A stretch of 64,000 bases of DNA, from contig DBHK01000027.1 of NCBI GenBank assembly GCA_002295635.1, forward strand, positions 62,001 through 126,000. Direction: 5' to 3'. The position numbers and the translations under genes are program-made. The notes under the pieces were generated by a model, which was not told the DNA's origin, ran no database searches, and saw nothing but the letters and a program-made list of their open reading frames with translations. The DNA is from UBA830 sp002295635 (GTDB taxonomy: Bacteria; Pseudomonadota; Alphaproteobacteria; MPNO01; UBA830). Position 1 is the stretch's first letter; each line of letters starts with the position of its first letter. Shown here piece by piece: positions 1 through 8,813 of this stretch.

Positions 1-43
1 CACAGGATGTATCTCTGCCACCCTCCCGAAGAGATATTGTTTA

Positions 44-1225
44 ATGGGGACAAGTATCCGACTGGACGGCCGGTTGCGTGTGGGTTCTCTTGAGATTGAG
101 CTCCCGAACAGTATATTTGTCTGCTTGACCGGTAAGGAAGATGGTCCGATAGCACGTCTTAAGCTAAATCGTTGGCGTGCCCTGACTAGGTTTCTCAGTG
201 GTGGGACGGTTTCATTCGGCGAAGCCTTTATGGACGGTGACTGGGAATCTCCGAATCTGGCTAATGTGATCGAACTCGCAGCGCGCAATCTTCCGAGCAA
301 ACCAATGATGTTTCGTTCTCTATCACCGTGGCGCATAGGGGATCGAATTAAACACGTGGTACGACCAAATACCCCGGAGGGATCTCGAGAAAACGTCGCC
401 GCGCATTACGACCTCGGCAATGATTTCTATGCCGAATGGCTCGATCCCAGTATGACCTATTCATCTGCAATTTTTAAAGATGAGAATGCAGATCTGGAGA
501 ATGCCCAGACAGAAAAGAACCGGCGACTGCTCGATCTCGCGATGGTAAAATCAGGAGATCGGGTGCTTGAACTCGGCTGTGGGTGGGGTGGTTTTGCTAT
601 TCAGGCGGCCCGGGATCGGGGAGTGCACGTCACTGGAATCACTGCTAGCAGGGCCCAGTTTGAAGAGGCCCGTCGGCGCGTTCAGATTGCAGGTTTGACC
701 GAGCGTATTGATATTCAGCTGTGTGACTATCGTGATCTTAATGGCGAATGGGACCACGCGGTTTCCATCGAAATGATCGAAGCCGTTGGCGAAAAATATT
801 GGGATACATACTTTGAGCGGGTAGCCGCCAGCGTTAAACTTGGCGGGACCTTTGCTCTACAGGCAATCGTGATTGATCACAACCGTTTTGATGCCTATCG
901 TAAAAGCGCGGATTTTTTACAGAAGCATATATTTCCGGGCGGGGCTTTGTTGAGCCCTGATGTGATGAAGGATAGGGCTACTTCCGCAGGGTTCTCGTGG
1001 AGAACCTCTAGAGGGTATGGATTAGATTACGCTACTACCCTGAGCCACTGGCGAAGACGCTTCGAGGATGCCTCAGAAAAAGTTGCAGCTCTCGGATTTG
1101 ATGACAGGTTCCAGCGTTGTTGGTCATTTTATTTGTCCTATTGTGAAGGCGGGTTCCGGGCTGGAAATATAGATGTACTCCAAGTAGCCTTGGTTAGGGG
1201 TTCCAAAATTATTGGCTCTCATTAG
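44..1225 (+). CDS. Cyclopropane-fatty-acyl-phospholipid synthase family methyltransferase
   Basis: A 393-residue protein of the CMAS/CFA synthase family, which uses S-adenosylmethionine to methylenate double bonds in membrane phospholipid acyl chains at the inner membrane face. The family signature AHYDLGNDFY is at residues 120-129, the SAM-binding loop VLELGCGWGG at 174-183, and EMIEAVGEKYW around 243-253 carries the conserved acidic residue. The C-terminal SYCEGGFR (Cys near 367) matches the end of E. coli Cfa. Length is normal for the family. The ATG is preceded by GAAGAG. It runs tail to tail with the SDR gene and overlaps it by four bases. In many proteobacteria a CFA synthase and an SDR lie together in a membrane-lipid or photoprotection cluster; the rest of such a cluster would lie upstream, outside this window. 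The exact acyl product cannot be told from sequence. Confidence 0.9.
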   Translation: MGTSIRLDGRLRVGSLEIELPNSIFVCLTGKEDGPIARLKLNRWRALTRFLSGGTVSFGEAFMDGDWESPNLANVIELAARNLPSKPMMFRSLSPWRIGDRIKHVVRPNTPEGSRENVAAHYDLGNDFYAEWLDPSMTYSSAIFKDENADLENAQTEKNRRLLDLAMVKSGDRVLELGCGWGGFAIQAARDRGVHVTGITASRAQFEEARRRVQIAGLTERIDIQLCDYRDLNGEWDHAVSIEMIEAVGEKYWDTYFERVAASVKLGGTFALQAIVIDHNRFDAYRKSADFLQKHIFPGGALLSPDVMKDRATSAGFSWRTSRGYGLDYATTLSHWRRRFEDASEKVAALGFDDRFQRCWSFYLSYCEGGFRAGNIDVLQVALVRGSKIIGSH

Positions 1226-1998
1226 CTTTTCTTTTTTGTAAGCCGATCCATTAAGGGCAAGTACAAGGCGTAGGGAAGGTGGCGTAATAACTTAACCGCC
1301 CAAGTGAACCGCTTGGGAAATGTTACTTCAAAACGTCCACTTTTGAGGCCTTGGTAAAATGCCTCTGCAGCTTTGTCGACAGGCATTAGCGCCGGCATTC
1401 GGAAATCGTTCTTGTCTGTTAGAGGCGTTTCGATGAAGCCCGGATTAACGACCTGAACTTTCACACCGTAATCTCCGAGTTCCATGTGGAGCGCTTCGCA
1501 CATATTGATCAGCGCCGCCTTGGTCGCGCCATATGCTGACGCAGTCCTCAAGCCTCGATACCCGGAAACGGATCCGACGACTGCAATATGCCCTGATCCA
1601 CGGTCTACCATACTGGGAATCACGGCATCTAGAACACGAATCACACCCATCCAGTTAATGTCGATCTGTTTCGAAAATACTTCCTTGGAAAAGATAGAGC
1701 CGTCTATCGGAATGTAGGTACCAGCATTAAGAACGCAAAGATCAGGCTCGCCTTTATTGGCGACTAAATTTTTGTACGCCTTATTAACCCCGGCGGTATC
1801 GGTGACGTCGAGAGGAAGCGGAATGATGCTACCGGGATAGTCCTTCACCTCATTTGCTAGAGTGGCTAATTTTCTTTCCCCCCGGGCACTAGCGAAAACG
1901 ACGGACCCTGACTTGGCTAGACGAAGCGCCAAGGCGCGACCAATCCCCGTGCTCGCGCCCGTGATCCATACTACGTTAAAATCAGCGTCTCCAACCAT
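1222..1998 (-). CDS. Short-chain dehydrogenase/reductase (SDR)
   Basis: A 258-residue classical SDR. It has the cofactor motif TGASTGIG (13-20), the structural NAG (91-93), the catalytic Ser around 143 in VGSVSG, and the Tyr156-x3-Lys160 pair in YGATK. The region after the second strand (SARGERK) contains basic residues, which favours NADPH. A hydrophobic C-terminal stretch (WAVKLLRHLPYALYLPLMDRL) may contact the membrane. The substrate is unknown. It converges on the CFA synthase gene with a four-base overlap, and homologues are often found next to CFA synthases, so a lipid-linked substrate is possible but is inference only. Confidence 0.88.
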   Translation of the reverse strand: MVGDADFNVVWITGASTGIGRALALRLAKSGSVVFASARGERKLATLANEVKDYPGSIIPLPLDVTDTAGVNKAYKNLVANKGEPDLCVLNAGTYIPIDGSIFSKEVFSKQIDINWMGVIRVLDAVIPSMVDRGSGHIAVVGSVSGYRGLRTASAYGATKAALINMCEALHMELGDYGVKVQVVNPGFIETPLTDKNDFRMPALMPVDKAAEAFYQGLKSGRFEVTFPKRFTWAVKLLRHLPYALYLPLMDRLTKKKS

Positions 1999-2062
1999 GT
2001 CCGATCATACGCTATAAGCCTAGGAATAGATCAACCCTCGCCTGCTTACTCTGTGATATCTT

Positions 2063-2413
2063 ATGTTCATGATGAGCGAGCCGCGTCTTAAGACCGATAT
2101 ATGGATACGAGCGCAAATTCGCTTGTGTGATATCAATTTTATTCCTGCGGTTGTAACTCGTCGGGGAGACAGCGACGCAGGGCAGGTTTTGATAAATCTT
2201 AACCGTCTCAACGGTACGTTTGAGCTATTTGCCAGAACTTCGACTCTCGACGGTACGCCGGCTTGGCGAAGCGTAACTGGCGGAAACCCCATGGATGAAA
2301 AAGCCGCTCTCACATTTATCGAGCGCGAAGCGAACGTCGATCCTGATATATGGGTCCTTGAGATTGAGGATAGGGACCGGAAATACCAGCTCGATGGACC
2401 GGTTATCGTCTGA
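2063..2413 (+). CDS. DUF1491 family protein
   Basis: A 116-residue protein that fits DUF1491, a small family largely confined to alphaproteobacteria. The recognisable parts are the N-terminal RLKTDIWIRAQIR, the block VVTRRGDSDAGQVLINLNRL, and the aromatic/acidic C-terminal part with DPDIWVLEIEDRD. There is no signal peptide or membrane segment, so it should be cytoplasmic. Its function is not known. Two further in-frame ATGs at 2069 and 2072 could be the real start; there is no clear Shine-Dalgarno sequence for any of them. It stands alone between two genes on the opposite strand. Confidence 0.8.
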   Translation: MFMMSEPRLKTDIWIRAQIRLCDINFIPAVVTRRGDSDAGQVLINLNRLNGTFELFARTSTLDGTPAWRSVTGGNPMDEKAALTFIEREANVDPDIWVLEIEDRDRKYQLDGPVIV

Positions 2414-2490
2414 AGTTTCGTCAGTCTCTGTATTGGGCCCAACCCGCCTATGCTGTTTCCCTCATATCATGGTAGCAGATTTGAGTTTTC

Positions 2491-3933
2491 TTAATCCGGC
2501 TCTATGTCGGGGGACGCGACCGGGGATCCTGTTCTGATTGCTATCGTCTTATTTGCGGTCATTTCCCACAGCGTGCATGGAACATTTCCCATTCCCAGAC
2601 CTGACTGTCGCAATCCCGCGAGAGGCATCCAGTCAGCACGGAACGCTGAGTGGTCGTTTATCATCACCGCCGATGCATCGAGTTGATTACTTATCTCCAT
2701 CGCCAATTTGACGTCTCGAGTAAATACAGCGGCCTGAAATGCTGTTGGAAGGGCATTAGCCCGGTTAACAGCATCTTCAGTATTAAACCATGGGTCGATA
2801 CAGACAACGGGCCCGAATGCCTCTTCGGTCATGAGACGGCAATCGCTTGGAGGGTTGAAGATTACGGTCGGTGCATAAATTGTCTCCGATAATTGCTCGC
2901 CACCGGTCAATAGCTGTCCGCCTCCGTTGACCGCCTCCGTTACCCATTCATGTATTCTGCTCACCTCCTCCGGGTGGATCAGTGGGCCGACCTCCGTTTC
3001 CGGGTTCATCGGATTGCCGAGCCGAAGTCCCGCCGCTTTCATTGCGAGCTGGGTAGAAAATCGTGTGGCGACGTTGGTATGAGCGAATATACGCTGAACG
3101 GATTCACCCGCCTGACCGGCATGGTAAAAGCATCCCTTCAAGATTGCCTCACTAACCTCGTAAATGTCGGTGTCGCCGGTCATAATAACTGGGGCCGCAC
3201 CGCCGTGTTTTAGCGCACATCGGGCGCCAGGCGTGAGTTTGGAACGTAGAGACCAGCCCACACCAGCGCTGCCAACAAAGCTAAGGAAGCCGACGCGATG
3301 GTCCGTCGCTAGCCTTTCCGTCAATCCGTGGTCTGAAGTTACGATTGCTTGTGCCCAATCTTTTGGCAATCCGGCGTCATACAGTATTTCTAAAAAGGCT
3401 AGGCATGATAGCGGTGTCGAGGCTGCTGGTTTGACGATTACCGGACATCCCGCGGCCACCGCCGGTGCGACCTGATGCACGATAAGATTAATTGGGTGAT
3501 TAAATGCACTGATCGCAACCACGACTCCAAGGGGTTCCGTCCGGGTAAATGCTGTATGATGCTCTGTAGCCGGAGTCAGGCCGGCCGGCATTGATTGGCC
3601 ATGATGACTACGTAGCGCGGCGATAACGCTTTTTATCGTATCAATCGAGCGAACTACTTCGACCCTTGTATCGATCAAGGGCTTACCCCCCTCAAGCACG
3701 GCAACTTTAGTAAGTTGATCGAACCGTTTTTCCATAAGCAGGGCACAATGTTCCAGAATATCAATGCGTTGGTGTAGTGGTAACCAAGTATCACGCTGCC
3801 GGAATAACGCGTACGACGCCTCGAGGAGGGCGTCGATATCATCGGCAGTTTGTTCTGAAATGCTATCGACTGGGGTCAAATCGAAAGGGTTTAGGACAGT
3901 CAAAGTTTGTGGAGCCATATCGGAGTATGTCAT
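2491..3933 (-). CDS. Aldehyde dehydrogenase homologue lacking catalytic Cys and Glu
   Basis: A 480-residue full-length ALDH-superfamily protein. The fold signatures are present: FNHPINLIVHQVAPAVAAG around 144-162, VIVKPA (165-170), the cofactor-loop GSAGVG (221-226) and the late EEAFGPVV motif. The two catalytic positions are changed. The motif that normally reads LELGG or LEHGG reads LKHGG, with Lys242 in place of the general base Glu. Thirty-four residues later, the normal GQxC nucleophile motif reads GQAGES, with Gly276 in place of Cys. The 34-residue spacing is the normal one, so the alignment is secure. Each change is one base from the active codon, and the reading frame is intact. It could be a non-catalytic cofactor-binding protein, an enzyme with a different chemistry (Cys268 is nearby), or a recently inactivated gene. 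An alternative start lies at 3918. Confidence 0.85.
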   Translation of the reverse strand: MTYSDMAPQTLTVLNPFDLTPVDSISEQTADDIDALLEASYALFRQRDTWLPLHQRIDILEHCALLMEKRFDQLTKVAVLEGGKPLIDTRVEVVRSIDTIKSVIAALRSHHGQSMPAGLTPATEHHTAFTRTEPLGVVVAISAFNHPINLIVHQVAPAVAAGCPVIVKPAASTPLSCLAFLEILYDAGLPKDWAQAIVTSDHGLTERLATDHRVGFLSFVGSAGVGWSLRSKLTPGARCALKHGGAAPVIMTGDTDIYEVSEAILKGCFYHAGQAGESVQRIFAHTNVATRFSTQLAMKAAGLRLGNPMNPETEVGPLIHPEEVSRIHEWVTEAVNGGGQLLTGGEQLSETIYAPTVIFNPPSDCRLMTEEAFGPVVCIDPWFNTEDAVNRANALPTAFQAAVFTRDVKLAMEISNQLDASAVMINDHSAFRADWMPLAGLRQSGLGMGNVPCTLWEMTANKTIAIRTGSPVASPDIEPD

Positions 3934-4346
3934 TCTCTATCGAACCTGGGTGAGGTCGGTCACGTATCGGACCAACAACGCTTTAGTCAAATGCCGCGCG
4001 ACAAGTATAGCGTTGGTTCCCGATATACGGAAAAGGTTAGGTTGTTGGCGGAAAGAGTGGGGTGTGCGTGCATACTAAATTGCGATTGCGGTATATATTC
4101 GGACGAAAAAAAAGTCTGGACACTTCAGTTCAGCCGAGTTCTGAAAAGCCTGAGTGAGGGTCGCTCTCGAAACGACTTCCGCGATTTATGTCTAGGAAGT
4201 CGAGGGTCTTGATCACTTGTTTGAGCAATCCACCAAGCGCAGGCCTTTTTTGGTGAATTCATACTAGTCCCGCAGAGAAAGGTGGGTTTCCCCATTGCCC
4301 GAAATTGCTCTAAACTCAGAAGAAGCTTGAGGAGTTTTAATTTGCC
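3934..4346. other. Intergenic region between divergent genes
   Basis: About 410 bases between the start of the aldehyde dehydrogenase homologue and the start of the PDZ protein. It must hold promoters for both directions. I see no convincing small gene, tRNA or terminator. An AGGAG at about 4330-4334 is the ribosome binding site for the next gene. Confidence 0.5.
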
Positions 4347-5369
4347 ATGACTGGCATCGATCGCGCGAACGGCCATAAACCGGCCAGTATTTCTCCATTA
4401 TATCATCCTGCGTTGGCAGATGCGCCGCGTCCAGATCCCGCCGAACTTGCCTATGATTTGAACGAAGCGCTTTCAGCGGTAGTACCGTTGCAGGCGCGAG
4501 CGCCGGACGACGCTTTCTCCGCTTCCTATCTGGGAACTGAGAGAGAAGGTAATGCGGTCCTGATTTCCGAGGACGGGTTGCTTCTTACGATTGGTTACCT
4601 GATCAATGAGTGTGATTTGATCACCGTCGGAACCCGCATTGGTGGTGTAGCCCAAGCGCATATTGTCGCATATGACTATGAAACTGGCTTCGGCCTGATT
4701 CGCACATATGAAGATCTTGGTGTTAAGCCGCTTGAGCTTGGTCATTCGGCGGCCGTTCGAGAGGGCGACAACCTAACCGTGGGCGCACATGGCGGAGCGG
4801 CACAAGCACTAGCCGCCAAAGTGTCGTCGGTTCGCGAATTTGCAGGATACTGGGAATATTTGATTTCTGGAGCGATTTTTACTGAACCACCACATCCAAT
4901 TTGGTCTGGTGCCGCACTACTCGACGTCCACGGCAAGTTGGTCGGGATAGGTTCCCTATTCGTACAAGATGCGGAGGAAGAAAACATCGATAAACAGCCG
5001 GGGAATATGTTCGTGCCGGTTGATTTGCTGAGACCGATATTCGAGATTCTCATCGAAAAAGGTAAGCCGGAGCATCCCCCGCGCCCATGGTTGGGAATTT
5101 ATACAGTAGAGGCGATGGGCCACCTGCTAATTACGTCGGTCTCGGAGCAAGGTCCTGCGGTTGATGCGGGGGTAGAACCCGGAGACGTTTTACTATCAGT
5201 GAATGGGCAGGAAGTGAAAACCTTGGCTGGTTTATACCGAGAAATCTGGGGATCCGGCGAAGCCGGAGTACCTATAGATTTGGCGGTACTACGTGACCGG
5301 AAGATGATCGAGTTGTCTATTATAACCGTTGACCGCGGAAAAATTATGCGGCGGAGTGCCCGCCACTAA
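4347..5369 (+). CDS. Trypsin-like (DegP-type) pseudoprotease with C-terminal PDZ domain
   Basis: A 340-residue protein built like a short DegP/HtrA: a trypsin-like domain at about 60-225 and one PDZ domain at about 247-330 (LLITSVSEQGPAVDAGVEPGDVLLSVNG). Aligning by the usual blocks, the catalytic His position in LLTIGYLI is Tyr84, and the catalytic Asp position in DYETGFGLIR is Gly114. The Ser position is kept as Ser187 in IWSGAALLD, although the normal NSGG is altered. With His and Asp lost it should not be a classical serine protease. No signal peptide is visible, unlike most periplasmic HtrA proteins, so it may act in the cytoplasm. A likely role is peptide or C-terminus binding through PDZ, but that is inference. 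It stands alone upstream of a HAD hydrolase. Confidence 0.8.
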   Translation: MTGIDRANGHKPASISPLYHPALADAPRPDPAELAYDLNEALSAVVPLQARAPDDAFSASYLGTEREGNAVLISEDGLLLTIGYLINECDLITVGTRIGGVAQAHIVAYDYETGFGLIRTYEDLGVKPLELGHSAAVREGDNLTVGAHGGAAQALAAKVSSVREFAGYWEYLISGAIFTEPPHPIWSGAALLDVHGKLVGIGSLFVQDAEEENIDKQPGNMFVPVDLLRPIFEILIEKGKPEHPPRPWLGIYTVEAMGHLLITSVSEQGPAVDAGVEPGDVLLSVNGQEVKTLAGLYREIWGSGEAGVPIDLAVLRDRKMIELSIITVDRGKIMRRSARH

Positions 5370-5448
5370 CGCCTTACTTGTTCGATTTTATGCCTATCCG
5401 GTCCCTGATCGGTTTCTAACGGCCGATACGAAGGTTTAGAGCGCAGTT

Positions 5449-6324
5449 ATGATTCAAAATCACGATATTCCCTCGTATGATGGTATGCAGGCGATTGCTG
5501 ATCTCTACGATGCGTTTATCCTTGATGTCTGGGGTGTCCTTCACGACGGGGTCACGTTGTACCCTGGAGTAGTCGATGTCCTCGAAAGGCTGACCGCGGC
5601 GGGTAAACCATTTGTAATGCTGACTAATGCACCGCGCAGGAGCAGCGCCGTTGCCGATTCTATGATCTCTATGGGGATGCCTAGCGAATTTTGCGGGAAA
5701 ATCCTTTCTTCGGGGGAAGCCACCTTCTTAGATTTAAAAGAGCGTGTAGACGCATTCTATGACCCCCTTGGGAGTCGATTCTTGCATGTCGGCCCTGATC
5801 GTGACCGTAATTTATTTGTCGGGTTAGACTGGGAAGAGGTAATGCGGGTCGGAGATTGCGATCTAATTATAAATACCGGTCCCTGGGAGGACGGTGAGAT
5901 AGTGGCTGATTATGAAGACCTGCTGCAACAGGGCGCTTCATTAGGCCTGCCGATGATCTGTGCCAATCCGGACCTCGTTGTAGTCCGCGGTGGACGAGAG
6001 ATCATCTGCGCTGGTTCTCTCGCGCTCCGCTACGAGGAACTCGGTGGCACTGTACGTTGGTTCGGAAAACCGCGGTTGGAAATCTATGATTATTGTTTTC
6101 GGGAATTAAAAAAGTTCGATAAATCGCAGATTGCGGCGATAGGAGATTCTTTCCGAACTGATCTCGCAGGTGCAACTAAGGCCGGGATTTCACCTGTTTT
6201 TGTAGCCGGTGGCATTCATGCCGAAGAACTTGGCGGCTACCCTCCTGACCCGAGCGCGCTGGCGCTGCTTGTCGAAAAATGGCAAGTGCGACCCGTCGGC
6301 TCTATTCCCGGTTTTTCCTGGTAG
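5449..6324 (+). CDS. HAD superfamily class IIA hydrolase (TIGR01459-like)
   Basis: A 291-residue HAD phosphatase of the NagD-like IIA subclass. Motif I is ILDVWGVLHDG with the nucleophile Asp26; the usual second Asp is Trp28, a known feature of this alphaproteobacterial subfamily. Motif II is in MLTNAPRRS. The C-terminal core contains GKPRLEIYDYCF with the conserved Lys and IAAIGDSFRTDLAGA with the metal-binding Asp. Such enzymes hydrolyse small sugar phosphates or nucleotides, but the substrate of this subfamily is not settled. In relatives it often lies near ribF or ileS; neither is present here. The start follows a weak GAGCGCAG sequence. Confidence 0.85.
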   Translation: MIQNHDIPSYDGMQAIADLYDAFILDVWGVLHDGVTLYPGVVDVLERLTAAGKPFVMLTNAPRRSSAVADSMISMGMPSEFCGKILSSGEATFLDLKERVDAFYDPLGSRFLHVGPDRDRNLFVGLDWEEVMRVGDCDLIINTGPWEDGEIVADYEDLLQQGASLGLPMICANPDLVVVRGGREIICAGSLALRYEELGGTVRWFGKPRLEIYDYCFRELKKFDKSQIAAIGDSFRTDLAGATKAGISPVFVAGGIHAEELGGYPPDPSALALLVEKWQVRPVGSIPGFSW

Positions 6325-6421
6325 TACACTGTGAAGAAACGCGAGAAACGAATTCTAGCAATCGCTTTGCCATCCTAAGAAGCCGTCTAAGACGGTCGCT
6401 GTAAATAAGGGGATAAAGTTT

Positions 6422-7606
6422 TTGTACGCCCTAATATTGATCGTCTTCGTCGATACGGTTGGCTTTGGTATCGTGCTGCCATTACTACCGCTTTATGCTC
6501 AAAAATTTGGCGCATCACCAGAGATGGTTACTTTGGTGGCTGTCAGTTTCACGTTCGGTCAGGCTGTCTTCGGACCTTTCTGGGGTTGGATTAGCGATCG
6601 TCTGGGGCGGAAGCCGGTGCTATTGCTGACTATAACTGGCACGTTGTGCGCTTATATTCTTTTGGCATTCTCAAGCTCACTCGTGATTCTTTTCATCGTC
6701 CGATTCCTAGCCGGTGCTATGGCGGCAAATATGAGTGTGGCTCATGCGTTAGTCGCAGACATAACCCGCGCAGAGGACCGCACCCGTAATATCGCACGAC
6801 TGAGTGGGGCGGCTGGTCTCGGCTTTGTAGCTGGACCGGCGATTGGCGGGTTGCTGGCGGGTGTAGACGCCGGCGGGTCAGTGTTTCTACTGCCATATCT
6901 GGCTGCTGCAGTTTTCTCAGCTATCGCACTTATCCTTACCCTGATCCTGATTCGTGAGTCGGTTACGTCGGACCGAAAAGAAAGGGCTCGAGTATCTTAT
7001 GGCCTCGACACGTGGCGAAGCGCACTTGCGCATGGGCAGACGCGGCTGATTCTTTTTCTAAGTTTGTTACCGCCCTTCGTCTTCGCCGGAATAGAAGTGA
7101 TAATCGTTCTTTGGTCTGAGCGAGCTTGGGGCTGGGGCCCACTGCAGAATGGATATTTCTACGCTTGGATGGGCGCCTGCCACGTGGTTATCCAATGGGT
7201 ATTAATTGGACCGTTGGCGCGATGGATGGGAGAAAAAATCTTGATCACGTTTGGCGCCTTTTCCTTGGGAATGGGCGTTCTTTTGATGCCTTTGGCAGGA
7301 GACCAAATCCTTTTGTACTTTGCCGCCTTTCTCATGATCTTCGGGACATCTAGCTGCGCTTCGCCTCTCAGCAGCTTACTGTCGCAATATGCGGACCCGG
7401 CCAGCCGCGGCAGTGTATTAGGACTAGGTCAGGCCTTCGCCGGATCCGGCCGCATTGTTGGTCCTGCGCTGGCGGGCTTCGTTTTCGCGTCGGTTGGAAT
7501 CGATTGGCCCTTCTATTTTGGAGCGGCTACTATGGTGATTATGGCACTAGGTAGCCGTTTTATTCTTGTTAAGCGCGCCTCCGATATTGCGTCTGAGGAT
7601 CCTTGA
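6422..7606 (+). CDS. MFS transporter, TetA-like drug:H+ antiporter family
   Basis: A 394-residue inner-membrane carrier with about twelve hydrophobic segments. The first begins almost at the N-terminus. The DHA1/TetA motif A is present between segments 2 and 3 as GWISDRLGRKP, and segment 1 carries DTVGFGIVLPLLPLYA as in tetracycline efflux pumps and their many uncharacterised relatives. The start is TTG, chosen because an AAGGGG ribosome binding site lies nine bases upstream at 6407-6412 and no ATG or GTG is available there. It is probably a proton-driven exporter of small molecules; specificity cannot be told. Confidence 0.87.
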   Translation: MYALILIVFVDTVGFGIVLPLLPLYAQKFGASPEMVTLVAVSFTFGQAVFGPFWGWISDRLGRKPVLLLTITGTLCAYILLAFSSSLVILFIVRFLAGAMAANMSVAHALVADITRAEDRTRNIARLSGAAGLGFVAGPAIGGLLAGVDAGGSVFLLPYLAAAVFSAIALILTLILIRESVTSDRKERARVSYGLDTWRSALAHGQTRLILFLSLLPPFVFAGIEVIIVLWSERAWGWGPLQNGYFYAWMGACHVVIQWVLIGPLARWMGEKILITFGAFSLGMGVLLMPLAGDQILLYFAAFLMIFGTSSCASPLSSLLSQYADPASRGSVLGLGQAFAGSGRIVGPALAGFVFASVGIDWPFYFGAATMVIMALGSRFILVKRASDIASEDP

Positions 7607-7694
7607 CTTCAGATTTATGGGAGATTAGTTATTCGCGCCTTACGGGTAGCAGTCTGCCCGTTTTGTGTTTTATATGGTGCCTAGGAGCCAGACG

Positions 7695-7985
7695 ATGTCC
7701 AGACGATGCGCTATGACCGGGAAGGGTGTGCAAGCCGGAAACAATGTAAGTCACGCCCATAATAAAACACGCCGGCGGTTCCTTCCCAATCTCCAAGATA
7801 CGTCGCTGCTCTCCGACGTACTTGGCAAGACCGTGCGACTGCGCTTATCGGCTCGCGCAATCCGCACCATTGAACATAAAGGGGGCCTCGACGCGTTTCT
7901 GCTCGGAACCGCTAACTCAAAGTTAACAGAGGAAGCCCTGGCGCTAAAACGAAAGGTCAAAAAGGCTCTCGCCCCTGCCGGCTAA
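7695..7985 (+). CDS. rpmB: 50S ribosomal protein bL28
   Basis: A 96-residue ribosomal protein bL28, part of the large subunit near the E site. The N-terminal MSRRCAMTGKGVQAGNNVSH with the following basic stretch KTRRRFLPNLQ is diagnostic, and the length fits the alphaproteobacterial form. An upstream in-frame ATG at 7665 exists, but the ATG at 7695 has an AGGAGC ribosome binding site seven bases in front and matches the family start. In many alphaproteobacteria rpmB lies near cobT-cobS; here a nitroreductase and a binding protein are placed between them. Confidence 0.97.
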   Translation: MSRRCAMTGKGVQAGNNVSHAHNKTRRRFLPNLQDTSLLSDVLGKTVRLRLSARAIRTIEHKGGLDAFLLGTANSKLTEEALALKRKVKKALAPAG

Positions 7986-8076
7986 TATTCTGGATTCTCC
8001 TTTCTAAAGAATTCGCGCACCTCTTGGTGCTGGCTTCTTGGCTGTTCTCCCGTTTCTCCAAGCGCCTGAATGTCGG

Positions 8077-8730
8077 TCAGATCACTTCACAGACTTCGTC
8101 GAAATCATAGCGATACAGCCGAGGGCCCTTGATGCCCTCTAGGTCGCCGTAACCAATATTGCAGAGGAAATTCGATTTCCAGTTTTTTCCGGCAAAGAAG
8201 ACCTCATCTGCTAATTCGGTATTGAAACCTCCCATCGCACCAGCGTCCAGCCCTACAGCACGGATTGCCATGATTAGATAGGCACCTTGGAGGGTGCATT
8301 GCTGAAATGCAAATTTTTCGGCCACTGATTCATCGTTACGGAAACGCTCGCCTAATTCCGGTCGAACTGGATAGTTCCGCGCAAAATCCTTGTGGAATTC
8401 TAAATCGTAAGCGAGTAACGCTGTGACTGGAGCGGCCATGGTCTTTTCTAGGTTCGCCGGCATGAGGCAAGGCGCAAGTTTTTCTTTAGCCTCTTGGGAC
8501 CGAATGAAGATTATCCGTGCAGGCTGGGTATTAGAGCTCGTCGAGCCGAATTTCATTATTTCCCAGATTTCTCGAAGTTGGCCGTCCGAGACCTCTTTGT
8601 CTTGCCACCAGTTGTGGTTCCGGGCCTCGCGAAACAATAAGTCTATTTCGTTGTTGTTGAGATGCTGGATACGATTGCGATATTCCGAGATTCGCGCGCG
8701 AGCGTCGGAAAGTGCTTTTTCTTCGGGCAT
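8077..8730 (-). CDS. Nitroreductase family protein, RutE-like (malonic semialdehyde reductase type)
   Basis: A 217-residue flavoprotein of the nitroreductase superfamily in the RutE/HadB group. Diagnostic parts are LFREARNHNWWQDKEVSD near residue 33, the FMN-contacting FGSTSSNTQPAR in place of the usual GPTSANCSPAR, and the C-terminal WKSNFLCNIGYGD. RutE reduces malonic semialdehyde to 3-hydroxypropionate in uracil breakdown with NAD(P)H and FMN. No other rut genes are present, so the substrate may be another aldehyde, enone or nitro compound. It is divergent from a TctC-type binding protein, with inverted repeats between the two starts. A TTACCAAATG context gives the start and AAGGAG lies just upstream on the minus strand. 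Confidence 0.85.
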   Translation of the reverse strand: MPEEKALSDARARISEYRNRIQHLNNNEIDLLFREARNHNWWQDKEVSDGQLREIWEIMKFGSTSSNTQPARIIFIRSQEAKEKLAPCLMPANLEKTMAAPVTALLAYDLEFHKDFARNYPVRPELGERFRNDESVAEKFAFQQCTLQGAYLIMAIRAVGLDAGAMGGFNTELADEVFFAGKNWKSNFLCNIGYGDLEGIKGPRLYRYDFDEVCEVI

Positions 8731-8791
8731 TTGGTAACTCCTTGCTCAAGATTCTTTATGTTAAATCGTTTGCGTGAGCATACTGCTCGTT

Positions 8792-8811
8792 CCGAACATT
8801 TGCACGTTCGG
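8792..8811. promoter_or_regulatory. Inverted repeat, possible operator in divergent promoter region
   Basis: CCGAAC and GTTCGG form perfect six-base arms separated by eight bases. It lies in the 147-base region between the divergent nitroreductase and TctC-type genes. The spacing of arm centres, about 14 bases, would suit a dimeric repressor or a small hairpin. No matching regulator gene is next to it. Confidence 0.35.
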
Positions 8812-8813
8812 CG

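Noticed and set aside
4347..5369. Active DegP/HtrA protease
   Set aside because: His and Asp of the triad are replaced and no signal peptide is present.
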